NCBI RefSeq assembly: GCF_004348675.1
Contig: NZ_SMKN01000004.1
Location: 29,545-93,544 of the forward strand
Length of the DNA: 64,000 nt
Direction: 5' to 3'
Source of the DNA: Micromonospora sp. KC606
GTDB taxonomy: Bacteria > Actinomycetota > Actinomycetes > Mycobacteriales > Micromonosporaceae
Part shown: positions 42,245-50,781 of the stretch, one piece after another
Position numbering within the stretch: the first letter of the stretch is position 1
Layout of the letters: each line of letters opens with the position of its first letter
Notes under the pieces: model-generated
Database searches by the model: none
The model's input: only the letters and a program-made list of their open reading frames with translations
What the model was told of the DNA's origin: nothing
Position numbers and translations under genes: made by a program

Positions 42245-43086
42245 CCGGTGTCGCGACGGTGCCCGTCGCCGGTCGACGCGACCGTGGGCTCCCCGGCGAC
42301 CTGGCGCTCCTCGGCAGGGGTGGCACGGGCGAACCGGTCGAAGAAACGCAGCAGTTCCACCGGGAACGGCATCACCAGGGTACTGTTCTTCTCCGCCGCC
42401 ACGTCCGCCACGGTCTGCAGCAGCCGAAGCTGGTACGCCCCGGGAGTGTCGGCCATCGCCCGCGACGCGTCGGCGAGCCGCCGGGACGCCTGGAACTCGC
42501 CGTCGGCGGCGATCACCCGGGCCCGCCGGTCCCGCTCGGCCTCCGCCTGGCGGGACATCGAGCGCTTCATGCCCTCCGGCAGCGCGACGTCCTTGACCTC
42601 GACCCGCTCGATGTTCAACCCCCACGGCTCCTCGGTCGGCGCGTCGATGACCGACTTGAGGTCGGCGTTGACCTTGTCCCGATCGCCGAGCAGGGTGTCC
42701 AGGTCGACCTTGCCGATCACCGACCGCAGCGCCGTCTGCGAGATCTGGAGCACGGCCGCCGGGTACTGGCGTACGTTCACCAGGGCCTTGACCGGATCCA
42801 CCACCCGGTAGTAGACCACCGCGTCCACGGTGAGCGTCACGTTGTCCCGCGTGATCGCGCCCTGCGCCGGCACGTCGATCACCGTCGTCTGCATGCTGAC
42901 CCGCACCATGCGGTCGGCGACCGGAATGATCAGCCGCAGACCGGGCTCGCGGACCGGCGCCACGACCCGGCCGAACCGGAACACGACACCACGCTGGTAC
43001 TGCTGCACGATCCGGATGCTCAGCGCGCCGAGCAACGCAAGTACGGCGAGCACGATCAACACGCCGACCACCACGCCAACCTCCAC
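42232..43086 (-). CDS. SPFH/Band 7 (slipin/stomatin-like) membrane protein
   Basis: A 284-residue protein with one N-terminal membrane helix (VGVLIVLAVLALLGALSI) and a Band 7 domain: QQYQRGVVFRFGRVVAPVREPGL, VDAVVYYRVVDPVKALVNV, GLNIERVEVKDVALPEGMKRSMSRQAEAERDRRARV. The C-terminal region is helical. Slipins form oligomers at membrane microdomains and often pair with a NfeD-type partner; none is adjacent here. ATG 43086 is the chosen start. Confidence 0.9.
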   Translation of the reverse strand: MEVGVVVGVLIVLAVLALLGALSIRIVQQYQRGVVFRFGRVVAPVREPGLRLIIPVADRMVRVSMQTTVIDVPAQGAITRDNVTLTVDAVVYYRVVDPVKALVNVRQYPAAVLQISQTALRSVIGKVDLDTLLGDRDKVNADLKSVIDAPTEEPWGLNIERVEVKDVALPEGMKRSMSRQAEAERDRRARVIAADGEFQASRRLADASRAMADTPGAYQLRLLQTVADVAAEKNSTLVMPFPVELLRFFDRFARATPAEERQVAGEPTVASTGDGHRRDTGQRT

Positions 43087-43235
43087 GGCACCCCCTCACG
43101 AGTCGCGCGAGCCTTCCCGCTTCCGGGGCAGTTAGTCCTGATCGGGTCACCTGGGAAACCGCAGGCCCGCTCTGGCAGGTGCGGCGACACCTGAATGTTC
43201 GGCTGCTGCGCGGGTACTCGCGGGTGATCTTGTGA

Positions 43236-43278
43236 CCGGGCGGGATTGCGGCCGGGCGGGATTGCGGCCGGGCGGGAT
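43236..43278. repeat. 16-bp tandem repeat
   Basis: CCGGGCGGGATTGCGG occurs at 43236-43251 and 43252-43267, followed by a partial copy to 43278. It lies in the divergent gap before the membrane hydrolase gene and may affect its promoter spacing. Confidence 0.7.
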
Positions 43279-43331
43279 GAGGACGGATGCGCGGCGTTCC
43301 GGCCATTCGGCGCGGCTGGGGAGGAGGAAGG

Positions 43332-44972
43332 GTGCGTCCCGAGTGGGTACGTCTGCTGTGGCTGCTGATGCTGACGGCGGTACCGGCGGCGACCGTGGCG
43401 GGCGTACTGGTGGCGGTCGACTTCACCTCGGCGCTCGGTCTGGCGCCCCAGGCCAGTGCGATCTCGCCGTACGCCTCGTTCTTCGACCTGCGCTGGGTGC
43501 TGGTGTACCACAACTCCTGGGCGATGTTCACCGTCCTGTTGCCGGGTGTCATCGTGCTCCGAGGGCTGTTCGCCGCCGCGCTGATCGCGCTGGCCTGGCC
43601 GGCGGAGCGCCCACGGCCGTCGTTTCGCCAGCTGTCCCGTCGTAATCTGGTCTACTCGGCGGTAGCGCACCTGGTTCTCCTGCCGTGGGCGGCGATGGCC
43701 GTGGTCGCCGCCGAGGTGTCCCTGGCCTGGTTCCAGCTCATGGAGCTGTTTCCGCTGTTGATCCTGGCGCCGTGGCTGCAGCGGGGCGGCATCGTGCCCG
43801 GTTGGTGGCGCGGCCTGCCGTCGGCCGGCTTGGTCGGCTGGTCGCTGCTCAACTTCGTGACCCTCTCGGTGGGCGCCGTGCTCGTCTGGTCCGTGCCGGA
43901 CGGGTGGACGGTGCCGGCGGCCGGCGCGACCGGCGTGGTCAACGGACTGCTCTGGCAGCGCAAGGTGCGGGCCGCGGTGCTGCCCGAACGGGTACGGTGG
44001 AGCCGCGTTCCGGTTGTCCCGCTGGTCGTCGCCTTGACCCTGGCCCCGCTGTTCTTCTTCGACGAGATCGAGGCCGGGGGCGCCCGTGGCGCCGCCCAGG
44101 CGACCGCGCCCATTCAGCGCCTACCGGAGTTCGGGGACCTCCGGCACACGGTGATCTTTCTCGGTGGTTACGACTCCGATTACCGCGGCGAGCCGGAGAA
44201 GGCCGAACCACCCGTGGTGCGCTTCTCGTACCGGGGCACCGATGAGCAAGGCCGACCGCTGCCCTATGCGCCGATCGACACGCACCAGTCCCTGCCTGCC
44301 AGCGCCCACCTGCTCGCCGAGCAGGTGGAGCGGTTGTACACGCGTACCGGTCAGCCGGTGGCACTGGTCGGGCAGAGCGAGGGAGCGCTGGTCGTCCGCT
44401 ACTACCTGGAGCGCATGCGGCACCCGGCGGTCGACTCGGCGGTCATGCTCAGCCACGTTCTGCGGGCGGGCCGGGTCTACTACCCACCGCCGCACGTCGG
44501 CACTGGCTGGGGCATCGCGACGGGTTGGCAACTGCGGGGCATGTTCGCGCTGATCGGCGTCGGCGCCACCCTACGGGACGATCCCGAGGAGCCGTTCATC
44601 CGCTCGCTGCAGGACGATGCACCGTTCTACCGCAACGAGATGCTCTGCCCGGTGCGGGGCGTACGGCTGATCGCGATCCTGCCGTTGAGCGACGCCATCG
44701 CGGTCCCGGCGGAACTCAACGCCGAGATTCCCGTGGTCGAGGTGGTCGGTCTGCACGGTCAGTTGCTCCAACAACCGCGCGTGCTGGCCATGGTGGCCGA
44801 CCACATCACCGGCAAACCCGTTCCCGACGAGACCCGCTGGGAATACACGATCCTCGAAGGGGTCGCCGGGGCGTGGCAGGCACCACCCCTACCGCTGGCG
44901 CTCAACCCGGCGTGGCACGCCGAGGGCCAGCCCGACCGGGCCTTGCGCCGCCAGCCCTGCCCGCCGACCTGA
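43332..44972 (+). CDS. Polytopic membrane protein with C-terminal alpha/beta hydrolase domain
   Basis: About 546 residues. The N-terminal half (about 1-250) carries six to eight hydrophobic helices. Residues about 275-500 resemble an alpha/beta hydrolase: HTVIFLGGYDSDYRG, VRFSYRGTDEQGRPL, and the nucleophile elbow VALVGQSEGALVVRYYLERM with Ser in GQSEG; VVEVVGLHGQLLQQP could supply the His. The hydrolase would face outside or inside depending on an uncertain helix count. GTG 43332 sits 5 bases after GGAGG and is preferred over ATG 43287. I do not know a characterised homologue; a lipid or ester substrate at the membrane is possible. Confidence 0.72.
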   Translation: MRPEWVRLLWLLMLTAVPAATVAGVLVAVDFTSALGLAPQASAISPYASFFDLRWVLVYHNSWAMFTVLLPGVIVLRGLFAAALIALAWPAERPRPSFRQLSRRNLVYSAVAHLVLLPWAAMAVVAAEVSLAWFQLMELFPLLILAPWLQRGGIVPGWWRGLPSAGLVGWSLLNFVTLSVGAVLVWSVPDGWTVPAAGATGVVNGLLWQRKVRAAVLPERVRWSRVPVVPLVVALTLAPLFFFDEIEAGGARGAAQATAPIQRLPEFGDLRHTVIFLGGYDSDYRGEPEKAEPPVVRFSYRGTDEQGRPLPYAPIDTHQSLPASAHLLAEQVERLYTRTGQPVALVGQSEGALVVRYYLERMRHPAVDSAVMLSHVLRAGRVYYPPPHVGTGWGIATGWQLRGMFALIGVGATLRDDPEEPFIRSLQDDAPFYRNEMLCPVRGVRLIAILPLSDAIAVPAELNAEIPVVEVVGLHGQLLQQPRVLAMVADHITGKPVPDETRWEYTILEGVAGAWQAPPLPLALNPAWHAEGQPDRALRRQPCPPT

Positions 44973-45008
44973 GCCCAACCCGAGGCGAGGCCCTGGCTTG
45001 GGCCGTCG

Positions 45009-45395
45009 TCACCCAGGCGCGCCGCGCTCGGCAGGGCTGGTGTTCATGCAGAACTCGTTGCCCTCCGGGTCGGCGAGCACGACCCAGCCCTGCCCTCGAC
45101 CCCGCCGGTCAGCGATCAGCGTGGCGCCGAGGGCAATGACCCGGTCGACCTCCTCGTCTCGGGTGCGGTCGATCGGCTGCAGGTCCAGGTGTAGCCGGTT
45201 CTTGCCGGTCCTCGCCTCCGGCCCGCGGGTAAACAACAGGCCGGGATGTCCCGGCGCGGACGGCAGCACGGCGCACTCGTCGTGGCCGGGACGGTCCTCG
45301 TCGTCGGTTGGCCACCCGGTCACGGCACCGTAGAACCGCGACAGTGGGTACGGATCGGCACAGTCGATCGAGATCCAGCGGATGGAAGAAGTCAC
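45009..45395 (-). CDS. VOC (glyoxalase/bleomycin-resistance fold) protein
   Basis: A 128-residue single-domain protein: SIRWISIDCADPYPLSRFYGAVTGWP, then NRLHLDLQPID and the terminal WVVLADPEGNEFCMN. These are standard VOC landmarks, with the repeated beta-alpha-beta-beta-beta module. GTG 45395 follows GGAGG. Such proteins are often annotated as glyoxalase-like without known substrate. Confidence 0.85.
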   Translation of the reverse strand: MTSSIRWISIDCADPYPLSRFYGAVTGWPTDDEDRPGHDECAVLPSAPGHPGLLFTRGPEARTGKNRLHLDLQPIDRTRDEEVDRVIALGATLIADRRGRGQGWVVLADPEGNEFCMNTSPAERGAPG

Positions 45396-45499
45396 TGATC
45401 CTCCAGTAAGGACGAGCCTCGGATATGTGTGTTCGGAACGCGCCCTGTCGAGATACCCGGCATCATGGGGCGGACCCGGTATGGGTGAGCGCGGCACAC

Positions 45500-45768
45500 C
45501 TACCCCGAATCCGGTGCAGCGACGAGCTGAGCCGCGGTGCCCGTCACCACCTCGGCCGACAACGCGACAGAGATCAACGCGAGCCGCCGCGCCTCCGCCT
45601 CCACGTCAGCCTGAACCGCCGTTGACGACTGCGGCCGCAGGCCTGGATCGGCCATGTCCGGCCCTGGGCGGCACGATGCCAATCGTCGCACCGCGACCAG
45701 GATCGCTGCGGCCTCGCCGGCGGCGGCAGCGGCAGCGGTACATGACAGCGGCCTGCTCACGCTCCAGC
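45500..45768 (-). pseudogene. Decayed sequence downstream of the ImmA/IrrE-type gene
   Basis: A minus-strand frame encodes Ala-rich sequence ending DVEAEARRLALISVALSAEV and VTGTAAQLVAAPDSG. It looks like the last part of a protein of the DUF6545 (MAB_1171c) kind that often follows ImmA/IrrE-like genes in actinobacteria, but the similarity is faint and the upstream membrane region is absent. I treat it as a possible remnant. Confidence 0.25.
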
Positions 45769-45771
45769 CCG

Positions 45772-46224
45772 TCAAACGAGACACTGCGGTCCGGACCGCT
45801 CAGCCGTGCACCGAGGTAGGTCGCAAGCAGCTCGGCCATGCTCCTGGTCGACGCCGCACGAGTCCATGGACCTCGACCGCATCGCCGTCGCCCCAACCCC
45901 ACCGGCGACGTCCGAGAGCTGCTCCCTCACGTCGGCGATTCCCGCACCCACGTGCCGCAGGCCGATATGCATCAGCTCATGCAAGATTGTCTGGACCTGG
46001 AGCACAGGCGAGGTGTCCGCACCATAGAGGACGTAATCAGTCTCCGCGGTCGCTATCCACAGACCGCAGGGTGACTGCACGTCGATGCTCATGGCCGCAA
46101 GCTGAATTCGGCGTCCGCGCGCTTCCATCAAGGCTGACACCAGCGCGTCGACGGTCAGCGGTGTCGGCAGTTCGATGTCCAGCCGACGCAACAGATGGTG
46201 TACCCGACGCTTCTCGCGCCACAT
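45772..46224 (-). pseudogene. ImmA/IrrE-type metallopeptidase-like gene, probably frameshifted
   Basis: ATG 46224 opens a frame encoding RRVHHLLRRLDIELPTPLTV, ARGRRIQLAAMSI and the zinc motif TILHELMHIGLRHVG, typical of the ImmA/IrrE-like (DUF955) proteins paired with XRE regulators in actinobacteria. After AGIADVREQLSDVAGG the frame turns into Cys/Arg-rich sequence and stops at 45772. The shifted frame at about 45840-45790 reads SMAELLATYLGARLSG, which matches the helix expected after the zinc motif. A one-base shift near 45850-45900 therefore likely broke the gene. Metal-binding residues remain in the intact part. Confidence 0.55.
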
Positions 46225-46548
46225 GGCCTGCCACTCCCCGTGCGGGTCCCGGACGTCCTCGGTGCCGGCCGCTCGCAGCCTTCACCTGATCGCGCACCAA
46301 TTCTCCCGGCTGACCCACCCCCAAGGTCCAGCAGCGCAGGGACGCAGCATAACCAGGCAGACACCGCCGAGGAGAGCCCTACAAGATCTGTTTCGTGGAA
46401 CTTCCACGAAACAGGTCCCGCCAAAGACGGTCATCACCTGGCGCTATGGTCCGCATGGGTGTCGTAAGCTGCCCCGATTCGTGAAAGCTGCGCCATCGCG
46501 CCCGCCAGGCACCAGCCACCGGCAGGGCGCGGGTTGGTTCCGGGCACA
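46225..46548. other. Divergent gap between the ImmA/IrrE-type and PAP2 genes
   Basis: A 324-base gap with no gene I recognise. Its notable content is the 27-base perfect palindrome at 46388-46414, listed separately. Confidence 0.5.
46388..46414. promoter_or_regulatory. 27-bp perfect palindrome, probable operator
   Basis: The arms CTGTTTCGTGGAA (46388-46400) and TTCCACGAAACAG (46402-46414) are exact complements around a single C. Symmetry continues outward for three more bases with one mismatch. It lies in the gap between the ImmA/IrrE-type and PAP2 genes with no T-run after it, so an operator is more likely than a terminator. Confidence 0.6.
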
Positions 46549-47169
46549 ATGTCGAGCGTGCAAGCCACCGCCCCAGCTCCCAACCACTCCCCCGCCGACC
46601 GCGCCGCCCGGGTGGTGACCGAACTGCTCGCACCTGTGCCTCTGGCAGCAGTCATGCCGATCATCATCGGCGTCCACGCCACGGCGTCCATCGCCGCCGG
46701 CCTCGGCTGGGCCCTCGTCGGAACGCTGTTCTGCGCCGTTATCCCCAACAGCCTCATCTGGTGGGGGGTGCGCCGAGGACGCCTGACGGATCACCACATC
46801 AGGGTCCGACAGCAGCGCAGGACCCCGCTGATCTACGGTTTGCTGTCCGTCCTCGTCGGACTCACCGTCATGATCAGTTTTGCAGCCCCCCGTTCTGTCA
46901 CCGCGATGGTGGTCGTGATGTTCGTCCTCGGTTTGGTGGTGACGCTCGCCAACCTCGTGTGGAAAATGAGCATCCACGCGGCGGTGGCAGCGGGCTCCGC
47001 GGCGGTGCTGGCGGTCGAGTTCGGTCCTGCGCTCCTCGCAGTCGCGCTGCTGGTGCCCCTTGTCGCATGGTCACGCGTGCGACTGCGCGAGCACAGCACC
47101 AGCCAGGTGATTGTTGGCGCTTTTGTGGGTGCTCTCGTCTCGCTCCCGACGTATCTCCTACTTCGCTGA
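46549..47169 (+). CDS. PAP2-type phosphatase family membrane protein
   Basis: A 206-residue protein with about five helices. WKMSIHAAVAAGSAAVL has the SxxxH-like PAP2 motif 2 core (SIH), and WSRVRLREHSTSQVIVGAFVG corresponds to motif 3 (RxxxxxHxxxxV). The first PAP2 motif (KxxxxxxRP) is not evident, as in short actinobacterial relatives. ATG 46549 is preferred to a GTG five codons upstream. Its 3' end overlaps the convergent XRE gene by 12 bases. Confidence 0.75.
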   Translation: MSSVQATAPAPNHSPADRAARVVTELLAPVPLAAVMPIIIGVHATASIAAGLGWALVGTLFCAVIPNSLIWWGVRRGRLTDHHIRVRQQRRTPLIYGLLSVLVGLTVMISFAAPRSVTAMVVVMFVLGLVVTLANLVWKMSIHAAVAAGSAAVLAVEFGPALLAVALLVPLVAWSRVRLREHSTSQVIVGAFVGALVSLPTYLLLR

Positions 47170-47556
47170 ACCCTCGGCGGCGCCCGACTGCCGGCCCCCC
47201 TCCAGTTGCACCACCTGCTCAACTATCTTGCGCAGCGTTGCCCGAGGTAGGCCCGGGGGCAGCCGGCGCGCAGCCCATGTGATCGTCTCCAGGTCCGGGT
47301 CATCGTCGTCAGCTCCGAAGAAGTAATTCGGATCGACCTGGAAGAACCTCGCCAGCTGCCTGATGGTCGCCATCGTCGGGTTGTCCCGCGCTCCACTAAG
47401 GAGGTATCGGATATAACCGGCAGACAGGTCAGTTGCTCGTGCGACCTCGTCTGGGGTGTACGGCGCATCCGTTCGCGGATTCTTGTGCTGCGCCAACAGC
47501 CGGCGCAACCGGTTCGAGAAGGACGCCGATCCGCTCGAATTGCCCGAATGGGCCAT
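47158..47556 (-). CDS. XRE-family helix-turn-helix regulator
   Basis: A 132-residue DNA-binding protein. The helix-turn-helix is YTPDEVARATDLSAGYIRYLLSGARDNPTMATIRQLARFFQVDPNYFFG, followed by an acidic stretch (DDDDPDLE) and a helical tail. This is the kind of regulator that normally partners the ImmA/IrrE-like peptidase 0.9 kb downstream on the same strand; here an opposing PAP2 gene lies between. The palindrome at 46388-46414 is a candidate binding site. Confidence 0.85.
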   Translation of the reverse strand: MAHSGNSSGSASFSNRLRRLLAQHKNPRTDAPYTPDEVARATDLSAGYIRYLLSGARDNPTMATIRQLARFFQVDPNYFFGADDDDPDLETITWAARRLPPGLPRATLRKIVEQVVQLEGGRQSGAAEGSAK

Positions 47557-48036
47557 CCCTACCCCCAGCTGACGTCCTCCATGCGCGACTCAGCGAGGCG
47601 AAGCCGGCTCACAACCATAGTTGCGGCTGTTGCGGCTGCGTGATTGACTGGCTACGCCCGGCCACGCTGGCAGTGACACCGTAGCGGACAACTTCGGTCT
47701 CGCAATAGGTGTCCCTGGCCTCAACATAGGCCCGAAGTGCCGCTGTGCGCCGGGCATTGATCGCGGCCCGGGGGACGAAAACGGGGGATACGCAAGGCCT
47801 TGTCCTCACCCGCGCAACGTCGCGCTGGGAGGACCGCCGGCGAGGGGGCAACAGGCCGGTTCGGCCTGCGCATCAGGGGGGCTCGTCACCCGCCGCGATT
47901 CCGTGGGCGGTGCCCCCCGAGCGCGAGTGCACCGCGGGGGCACCGACCACTTCACGACGACAACCCGCGCCAGACGTCGCTGACCAACGCCTCCACGTCG
48001 TCACGCCTGCGGCTGGCGAACCCGGCGCAGCATGTG
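47557..48036. other. Gap upstream of the XRE gene
   Basis: About 480 bases without a supported gene. A minus-strand 80-codon frame (47609-47851) has no recognisable domain. The stretch may be associated with the transposase scrap that follows. Confidence 0.35.
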
Positions 48037-48190
48037 CTGTCCTGCCCCTCGACGGTCGCGCTGTCCAGCCGTGCCCTGAACCACCTGGCCGACCTCATCC
48101 GCGCCGAACGCGCCCGGCGTCGGGGGCCGGTGGTGGCGCCTCGATGCCGGCCGGCAGTCCATCCTCGTCCTGCACCACACCGACACCGCC
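48037..48190 (+). pseudogene. Transposase N-terminal fragment, frameshifted
   Basis: The frame encodes LSCPSTVALSSRALNHLADL then IRAERARRRG; after a one-base shift near 48125 it reads RWWRLDAGRQSILVLHHTDT. Together these match the N-terminus of IS5-group actinobacterial transposases (pattern LxxPSxLxLSxRxLxxLxxLLRxHR followed by RWRRLxxGRQALLVLAHLR). The DDE catalytic domain and terminal repeats are absent. It marks an old insertion event. Confidence 0.55.
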
Positions 48191-48258
48191 CGCCACCCGC
48201 GGTGAAACCGCTCAATAAACGCATGTGCGGCGGCAGCAGCGCACTCTACCCTCCGGGC

Positions 48259-48807
48259 GTGAACCTTCGAGAAGAACTCCCCCGCGACAGAAAGATCGTG
48301 CGGGACGTCCACATGGGCGCGTTCGGTGACCACGGCACCGTCGTCGCCGACCTCGTGGACGCCCTGCGCGACACCATTGCCACCTGCAATGGCCTCTCGC
48401 TTGTCGCCGAGCACGCAGGCCAGGTCATTGGACACATCATGTTCACCCGCAGCGTGCTCGATGCCCCACGACGTCTGGTTGAGGTGCAGGTGCTCAGCCC
48501 GTTGGCGGTGACCCCGGAGTACCAGAAACAGGGCGTCGGCTCGGCACTGATCAACGAGGGGATCAAGACCGTGGCGGAGCGGCAGGCCCCGCTCGTCTTC
48601 CTGGAGGGCGATCCGGGCTACTACGCTCGGTTCGGCTTCTTGCCCGGCGGTGATCACGGCTTCCGCAAGCCGTCCCTGCGCATCCCCGACGCCGCCTTCC
48701 AGGTCATCCGCCTTCCACGGTATGAATCATGGATGACCGGGACGCTGGTCTACTCAGAGCCGTTCTGGCGCCACGACGCAGTTGGCCTACGCGAACCACA
48801 CGCATAA
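48259..48807 (+). CDS. GNAT-family N-acetyltransferase, YhbS-like
   Basis: A 182-residue acetyltransferase. LVAEHAGQVIGHIMFTRS and the acetyl-CoA loop PLAVTPEYQKQGVGSALINEGIKTV (Q/RxxGxG/A) are clear. FLEGDPGYYARFGFLPGG is the usual C-terminal YhbS-type signature. GTG 48259 is chosen; ATG 48223 would add 12 residues, and neither has a strong ribosome-binding site. Substrate unknown. Confidence 0.85.
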   Translation: MNLREELPRDRKIVRDVHMGAFGDHGTVVADLVDALRDTIATCNGLSLVAEHAGQVIGHIMFTRSVLDAPRRLVEVQVLSPLAVTPEYQKQGVGSALINEGIKTVAERQAPLVFLEGDPGYYARFGFLPGGDHGFRKPSLRIPDAAFQVIRLPRYESWMTGTLVYSEPFWRHDAVGLREPHA

Positions 48808-48931
48808 CCGGGCCACGAGGCCAACCGCAGCCCACGGAGGGACGAGGGGCGGCAGGCCGACCTCGCGCTGGCAACCGTCCAACGCCCCCGCCGTTCAGGA
48901 TGAAAGGGGTTCAATACTGAAGAATCGTCGG

Positions 48932-49489
48932 ATGCGCACATCAACCGGCTCCTGTCTGCTTGCCGCGTCCACCGTGTTTCTGCTCACCGCCTGTGACGCG
49001 GAGCCGGTACCCATTCCGCCCCCACCACCGACCCCCGGCGTCAGCAGCGGGCCGGAATGCCTGACGTCCGGCGTGGCATTGACGGCGGGGCAGGTGGAGG
49101 CCGCCTCCGGCCTGCGCGCAATGAGGGTGACGATGGTGAACTGCGGCAAAATGCCCTACGCGGTGAACGGCCACCCGGCGCTACGTGTGCTCGACGCCGA
49201 CCGGAAGCCGCTGACGCTCACCATCGCCGAGGGCACCTCGAATATCTCACGGATCGACGGCTTCGACGATGCACCGCAGCCCGGGACACTGGCCCCAGGC
49301 GGCGAGGCGACGGCAGTCCTGGTCTGGCGGAACACGGTAACGGACTCGTCCGTGCCCGCGACCACCGGCGTTCACATCGAGGTGGCTCCGGCCGCTGGCC
49401 AGCCAACGCAGTTGCTGACCCCGCAAGCCGGCGTCGACCTCGGGACAACCGGCACCATCGCCACCAGCCCCTGGGTCGTCGCTTCGTAG
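48932..49489 (+). CDS. DUF4232 lipoprotein
   Basis: A 185-residue exported lipoprotein: signal with lipobox LLTAC, a Pro-rich spacer (PVPIPPPPPTPGV), then a DUF4232 beta-sandwich (MRVTMVNCGKMPYAVNGHPALRVLD, GTLAPGGEATAVLVWRNTV). Two cysteines, in PECLTSG and VNCGK, may pair. ATG 48932 is taken; a GAAAGGGG site at 48901 is too far away, so a start at a weak codon near 48917 is possible. Confidence 0.8.
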   Translation: MRTSTGSCLLAASTVFLLTACDAEPVPIPPPPPTPGVSSGPECLTSGVALTAGQVEAASGLRAMRVTMVNCGKMPYAVNGHPALRVLDADRKPLTLTIAEGTSNISRIDGFDDAPQPGTLAPGGEATAVLVWRNTVTDSSVPATTGVHIEVAPAAGQPTQLLTPQAGVDLGTTGTIATSPWVVAS

Positions 49490-49631
49490 CCCGGCATGCT
49501 CAGCATGGAATGGGTGGTCACTCGACGCTGCGGCCGGGTCCGGCCCGTGAATGCCTCGACGGCTGGGTGGTACAGAGCGGCCGAGCGCACGGCCGGGCCG
49601 TACCCGACTGCGCCTACCTCCAGCCTGGTGG

Positions 49632-50780
49632 TTACAGGCGGGCCACGGGTTGACGGAGGATCGTCCGCAGCTTCGCCGGCTCGCTCTTTCGCGGGTCGCC
49701 GAGATAGATCTCGTGGTGCGGCCCGTTGAACGTGAGGCCGTTGGCCGGCATGAACTCGTGGTGGAGGCGCTCGAGCACCGGACCCTCGTCGTCGTACGGC
49801 CCGACGTGCAGCACCTGCACGGACAACCCCTCGGCGTACCGCTCGAACCGTATCGTGTCCGCTGCCGGCAGGTGTTTCCTGGTGGCGGCCAGCCGGATCG
49901 CCTCGTCCACCATGGCAGCAGTGATCCAATCAGGCTGGGTGATCATCATGGTCCATCGCCACTCACTCTTGGCCCGGGTCAGGAACACGGACGGATCATC
50001 CGCTGACCACAGGCCCTCCAGCGGAGCAACAACGTAGTCCCGGCCGAGCCGCTGCTTGCTGGCGAACTTCAGCGTGTACGAAACGGCGTACAACGCCGTG
50101 ACGGCATCCTGGTAGGACTCTGCCGTATTGGGATCACCCTCCCCGTCGACCATCAGGTACGGCAGCGGGGGCACGTCCACGAGCTGGAAGCTGCCGGCGC
50201 GGGGCGCGTAGAGGTCCTTACGGTCCCGCTTGATGTCCGACTTCGTCATGGCCCTCTCCAGGATTCCTATCGTGGTGGCGATCCAGTCCTGCTCGGCTCG
50301 CAGCTGGGTGGCGCCGTAGTCGAAGATGGCGGCCACGAAGTCCGCGACCGGCTCCTGCGCTGCCCGGGTTGCCTGGATCGCAGCGAGGCGCTCCGTCAAC
50401 CTGGCTTCCCGCTCGCGCAACGCGTCGATGACCTCCCGCCCGGGGAGTACCGAGCTGTTGGCCAGACCGACAAGCACTGATGGGTGAGCCGGGCGCAGCT
50501 CTGAGAGCGCTCGTCGGGTCGCCTCTGCCAGCACTCGCAAGCCGGCGGGCGTGGCGGCATAGACGCGGCGGCCTTTTGCCGTGCCGTCCGGTCGGGTACT
50601 TGAGACCAGGTCGCGTGACTCCAGCCGACCAAGGACGTAATAGATCGACGAAAAGCCCAGCGCCGCCCATTCCCGGATGCCCCGAGCATCGATGACCGCC
50701 TCCAGTTCGTAGCCGTGCCGGGGCCTCTCGGCCACCAGGCCGAGCACGGTCAGCTCCGCATCGGTCAACGAGAGGGACAT
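49632..50780 (-). CDS. PadR-family regulator fused to a GyrI-like small-molecule-binding domain
   Basis: A 382-residue fusion. Residues 1-177 are a complete PadR regulator: LTDAELTVLGLVAERPRHGYELEAVIDARG, FSSIYYVLGRLESRDLV, and a helical C-terminal domain. Residues 178-382 begin MTKSDIKRDRKDLYAPRAG and continue PYLMVDGEGDPNTAESYQDA, ALYAVSYTLKF; this is a full GyrI-like domain normally encoded as a separate protein with that very start. The internal ATG at 50249 still has GGAGAGG in front, so the second domain might also be made alone. The upstream region has a palindrome and no ribosome-binding site, consistent with a leaderless mRNA. It may sense its own ligand through the fused domain. Confidence 0.85.
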   Translation of the reverse strand: MSLSLTDAELTVLGLVAERPRHGYELEAVIDARGIREWAALGFSSIYYVLGRLESRDLVSSTRPDGTAKGRRVYAATPAGLRVLAEATRRALSELRPAHPSVLVGLANSSVLPGREVIDALREREARLTERLAAIQATRAAQEPVADFVAAIFDYGATQLRAEQDWIATTIGILERAMTKSDIKRDRKDLYAPRAGSFQLVDVPPLPYLMVDGEGDPNTAESYQDAVTALYAVSYTLKFASKQRLGRDYVVAPLEGLWSADDPSVFLTRAKSEWRWTMMITQPDWITAAMVDEAIRLAATRKHLPAADTIRFERYAEGLSVQVLHVGPYDDEGPVLERLHHEFMPANGLTFNGPHHEIYLGDPRKSEPAKLRTILRQPVARL

Positions 50781-50781
50781 G

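Noticed and set aside
46388..46414. parS chromosome-partition site
   Set aside because: The outer TGTTTC matches, but the centre is GTGGAACTTCCAC instead of ACGT, so the known 16-base site is not present.
47609..47851. Minus-strand 80-codon frame upstream of the XRE gene
   Set aside because: No family resemblance and no ribosome-binding site; kept only as part of an unexplained gap.
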